6,508 nt of DNA, taken from contig JADFXZ010000124.1 of NCBI GenBank assembly GCA_015233265.1, positions 1 through 6,508 on the forward strand, written 5' to 3'. This DNA comes from Nitrospirota bacterium (GTDB lineage: Bacteria > Nitrospirota > Thermodesulfovibrionia > Thermodesulfovibrionales > Magnetobacteriaceae). Positions within the stretch are counted from its first letter, which is position 1; every line of letters begins with the position of its first letter. This document shows, in pieces, positions 6,428-6,508 of the stretch. The notes below the pieces were generated by a model. The model was given only the letters and a program-made list of their open reading frames with translations, made no database searches and was not told the DNA's origin. A program made the translations under genes and the position numbers.

Positions 6428-6456
6428 AAATTACAACCTTGACAAATTAATATCAA
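6428..6456 (-). promoter_or_regulatory. Candidate promoter of the XRE regulator
   Basis: TTGATA (6456-6451) and TAATTT (6433-6428) on the - strand are separated by 17 nt, giving a start point near 6421 and a leader of about 40 nt. An alternative pair is TTGTCA (6445-6440) with TACCTA (6421-6416) at 18 nt. Both sit on the same inverted repeat, so the regulatory reading does not depend on which is used. Confidence 0.45.
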
Positions 6457-6459
6457 GGT
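6436..6459. promoter_or_regulatory. Operator-like inverted repeat upstream of the XRE gene
   Basis: ACCTTGA (6436-6442) and TCAAGGT (6453-6459) are perfect 7-bp inverted arms with a 10-nt A+T-rich centre, and 17 bp from arm centre to arm centre. The repeat covers the -35 box and most of the spacer of the predicted promoter. This is the classic arrangement for a small HTH protein binding as a dimer and repressing its own gene. Binding is inferred, not seen. Confidence 0.5.
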
Positions 6460-6508
6460 AAATTTGTTCTGACTGATACAATAAGTTTCTATCGGAAGTT
6501 GTACTGAT

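Noticed and set aside
6382..6456. 25-residue N-terminal extension of the XRE regulator
   Set aside because: The upstream start has no good ribosome-binding site and lies within the predicted promoter and operator. ATG 6381 has a near-perfect AAGGAGG.

Overview
The window is a chromosomal segment from a Gram-negative-type, rod-shaped bacterium. Its core is a compact cell-elongation operon on the + strand: an RDD-family membrane protein, then mreB, mreC, mreD, mrdA (PBP2) and rodA. A divergent ribonucleotide reductase gene lies on the left, and a tRNA gene plus a convergent XRE-type regulator lie on the right. Heavy use of ATA for Ile and AGA/AGG for Arg, an adenosylcobalamin-type (class II) ribonucleotide reductase and the mre-mrd order would fit a Nitrospirota or deltaproteobacterial-type genome. 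This taxonomic guess is an inference with low confidence.

Left edge (1-376). The 5' end of a class II ribonucleotide reductase gene runs leftward out of the window. It has a good candidate promoter about 75 bases upstream of its start codon. The roughly 200-base divergent intergenic region also contains a small inverted repeat over the -35 box and a weaker rightward promoter candidate in front of the RDD gene.

Centre (377-5954). Six genes are packed with almost no spacing: RDD/mreB overlap by 4 nt, mreB/mreC by 1 nt, mreC/mreD abut, mreD/mrdA overlap by 8 nt, and mrdA/rodA are 2 nt apart. This strongly suggests one transcript with translational coupling. MreB forms the membrane-associated actin-like filaments, MreC and MreD link them to the periplasmic synthesis machinery, RodA is the SEDS glycosyltransferase that polymerises lipid II, and PBP2 is the transpeptidase that crosslinks the product. 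The diagnostic catalytic residues of RodA, PBP2 and MreB are all present and no gene looks broken. The RDD gene is the only non-standard member.

Right edge (5955-6508). A tRNA with anticodon CAT (most likely elongator Met) has its own extended -10 promoter candidate. It is followed by a convergent small HTH_XRE regulator on the - strand whose last 12 codons and stop codon are read from the antisense strand of the tRNA gene. Upstream of the regulator, a perfect 7-bp inverted repeat overlaps its predicted promoter, which suggests autoregulation. I see no integrase, insertion sequence, CRISPR array or convincing new multi-gene system. The most unusual features are the regulator/tRNA overlap and the RDD gene fused into the elongasome operon.
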